From: Acidovorax sp.
Lineage (GTDB): Bacteria > Pseudomonadota > Gammaproteobacteria > Burkholderiales > Burkholderiaceae_C
DNA: 20,757 bases
Direction of reading: 5' to 3'
Assembly (NCBI GenBank): GCA_030150585.1
Contig: JASLFM010000409.1
Location: 1 to 20,757, forward strand
In this document: piece by piece, positions 20,293 to 20,757 of the stretch
How positions within the stretch are numbered: position 1 is the stretch's first letter
Layout: each line of letters opens with the position of its first letter
The notes under the pieces: generated by a model
The model's input: only the letters and a program-made list of their open reading frames with translations
Database searches by the model: none
What the model was told of the DNA's origin: nothing
Translations under genes and position numbers: made by a program

Positions 20293-20757
20293 ATGGCCCA
20301 AATTGCTACTGTCATCGCCGTTGTGGGTAACGCCGTTGCCACAGATCTTCAGGGTAACCAACGACTCTTGAAGACGGGAGACACGCTCCAGGCTGGCGAT
20401 GTAGTGCATGCCCCAGGCGATGTACGGGTCGAGCTCATGATGAGCGATGGCGAGGTGCTGAACCTTGCGCAGAGCAATGACGTGAAGCTCGACGAGAGCA
20501 TGGTGCAGCCTAGCGCTGGCCCTGTTCAGCAAGATGGTGCGGTGGATGGCAGCAGTGTCGAATCGATCATCCAGGCTTTGGAGCGGGGCGAAAGCCTGGA
20601 CAACATCGAAGCCACGGCGGCAGGCCTGGACGGTGCCAGCGGCGGTGGCAGCCACAGTTTTGTGCAACTCCTTCGCGTCGTAGAGACAACGGAGCCAGCG
20701 CAATACTCCTTTAGCTTCGCTCCCTTGCCGCATCCAGAAATTAACGGTATCAGCAAC
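20293..20757 (+). CDS. LapA-type giant adhesin, N-terminal retention module (partial, runs off window)
   Basis: 155 codons are visible. The start MAQIATVIAVVGNAVATDLQG and the phrases LLKTGDTLQAGDVV and VRVELMMSDGEVLNL match the retention-module N-terminus of LapA-like RTX adhesins, which folds as a plug inside the outer-membrane TolC-like pore. EATAAGLDGASGGGSHSFV contains Thr108-Ala109-Ala110-Gly111, the di-alanine site cut by LapG-type periplasmic cysteine proteases when c-di-GMP falls. After it, FVQLLRVVETTEPAQYSF resembles the stretch before the repeats begin. The ATG at 20293 has GGAG 6 nt upstream. The full protein is expected to be thousands of residues long with repeats and a C-terminal secretion signal, all beyond the window. 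Base composition here is less GC-rich than in the housekeeping genes to the left. Confidence 0.9.
   Translation, partial: MAQIATVIAVVGNAVATDLQGNQRLLKTGDTLQAGDVVHAPGDVRVELMMSDGEVLNLAQSNDVKLDESMVQPSAGPVQQDGAVDGSSVESIIQALERGESLDNIEATAAGLDGASGGGSHSFVQLLRVVETTEPAQYSFSFAPLPHPEINGISN

Noticed and set aside
1..20757. CRISPR arrays, tRNA/rRNA genes, insertion sequences or phage genes
   Set aside because: No regularly spaced repeats, no tRNA-like cloverleaf ends, no transposase or integrase motifs were seen on reading both strands.

Overview
The window is GC-rich (roughly two thirds G+C), has dense short-spaced genes with GC-biased third codon positions, and its proteins look betaproteobacterial, most likely Comamonadaceae (Acidovorax/Alicycliphilus-like). 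The lineage is inferred from protein flavour and gene style, not from a search. No tRNA, rRNA, CRISPR array or insertion sequence was seen.

Left part (1-7790): two genes on the minus strand, an RNase II-type exoribonuclease cut by the window edge and a lipoprotein of unknown family. Diverging from them is a plus-strand, tightly packed set: a NarL/FixJ-type response regulator, a membrane histidine kinase overlapping it by 41 bp, and, 1 bp after the kinase stop codon, a polytopic O-antigen ligase/PglL-like oligosaccharyltransferase. That last gene converges with, and overlaps by 14 bp, a minus-strand YqiA-like alpha/beta hydrolase.

Middle (7906-15355): a three-part signalling protein (kinase-lobe remnant, HDOD, GAF), RodA, a YegP-like DUF1508 protein, TldD, an unknown helical protein, DAHP synthase AroG, and a small unknown protein ending in a clear intrinsic terminator. 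The aroG leader holds the most striking element in the window. It encodes an 18-residue peptide containing Phe-Tyr-Phe-Tyr-Phe-Trp-Phe, followed by mutually exclusive pairings and an intrinsic terminator before aroG. This is a textbook attenuator architecture, but it reads all three aromatic amino acids, the end products of the pathway aroG opens. Several genes here, and the leader peptide itself, have a -10-like hexamer ending only 6-7 nt before the ATG, which suggests leaderless or near-leaderless mRNAs.

Right part (15356-20757): after a 322-bp non-coding stretch with an AT-rich island of inverted repeats comes a type I secretion/adhesin locus. It holds a LapB-like ABC transporter, a LapC/HlyD-like adaptor, a LuxR-type regulator whose receiver domain has lost its phosphorylation site, a 73-aa unknown protein, and the first 155 codons of a LapA-type adhesin. 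The adhesin start is a retention module with a Thr-Ala-Ala-Gly site as cleaved by LapG proteases. The first four genes overlap at their stop/start codons and are probably one transcript. The module would export a large surface adhesin and hold it at the outer membrane under c-di-GMP control; the outer-membrane pore, the LapD/LapG pair and the rest of the adhesin lie outside the window.
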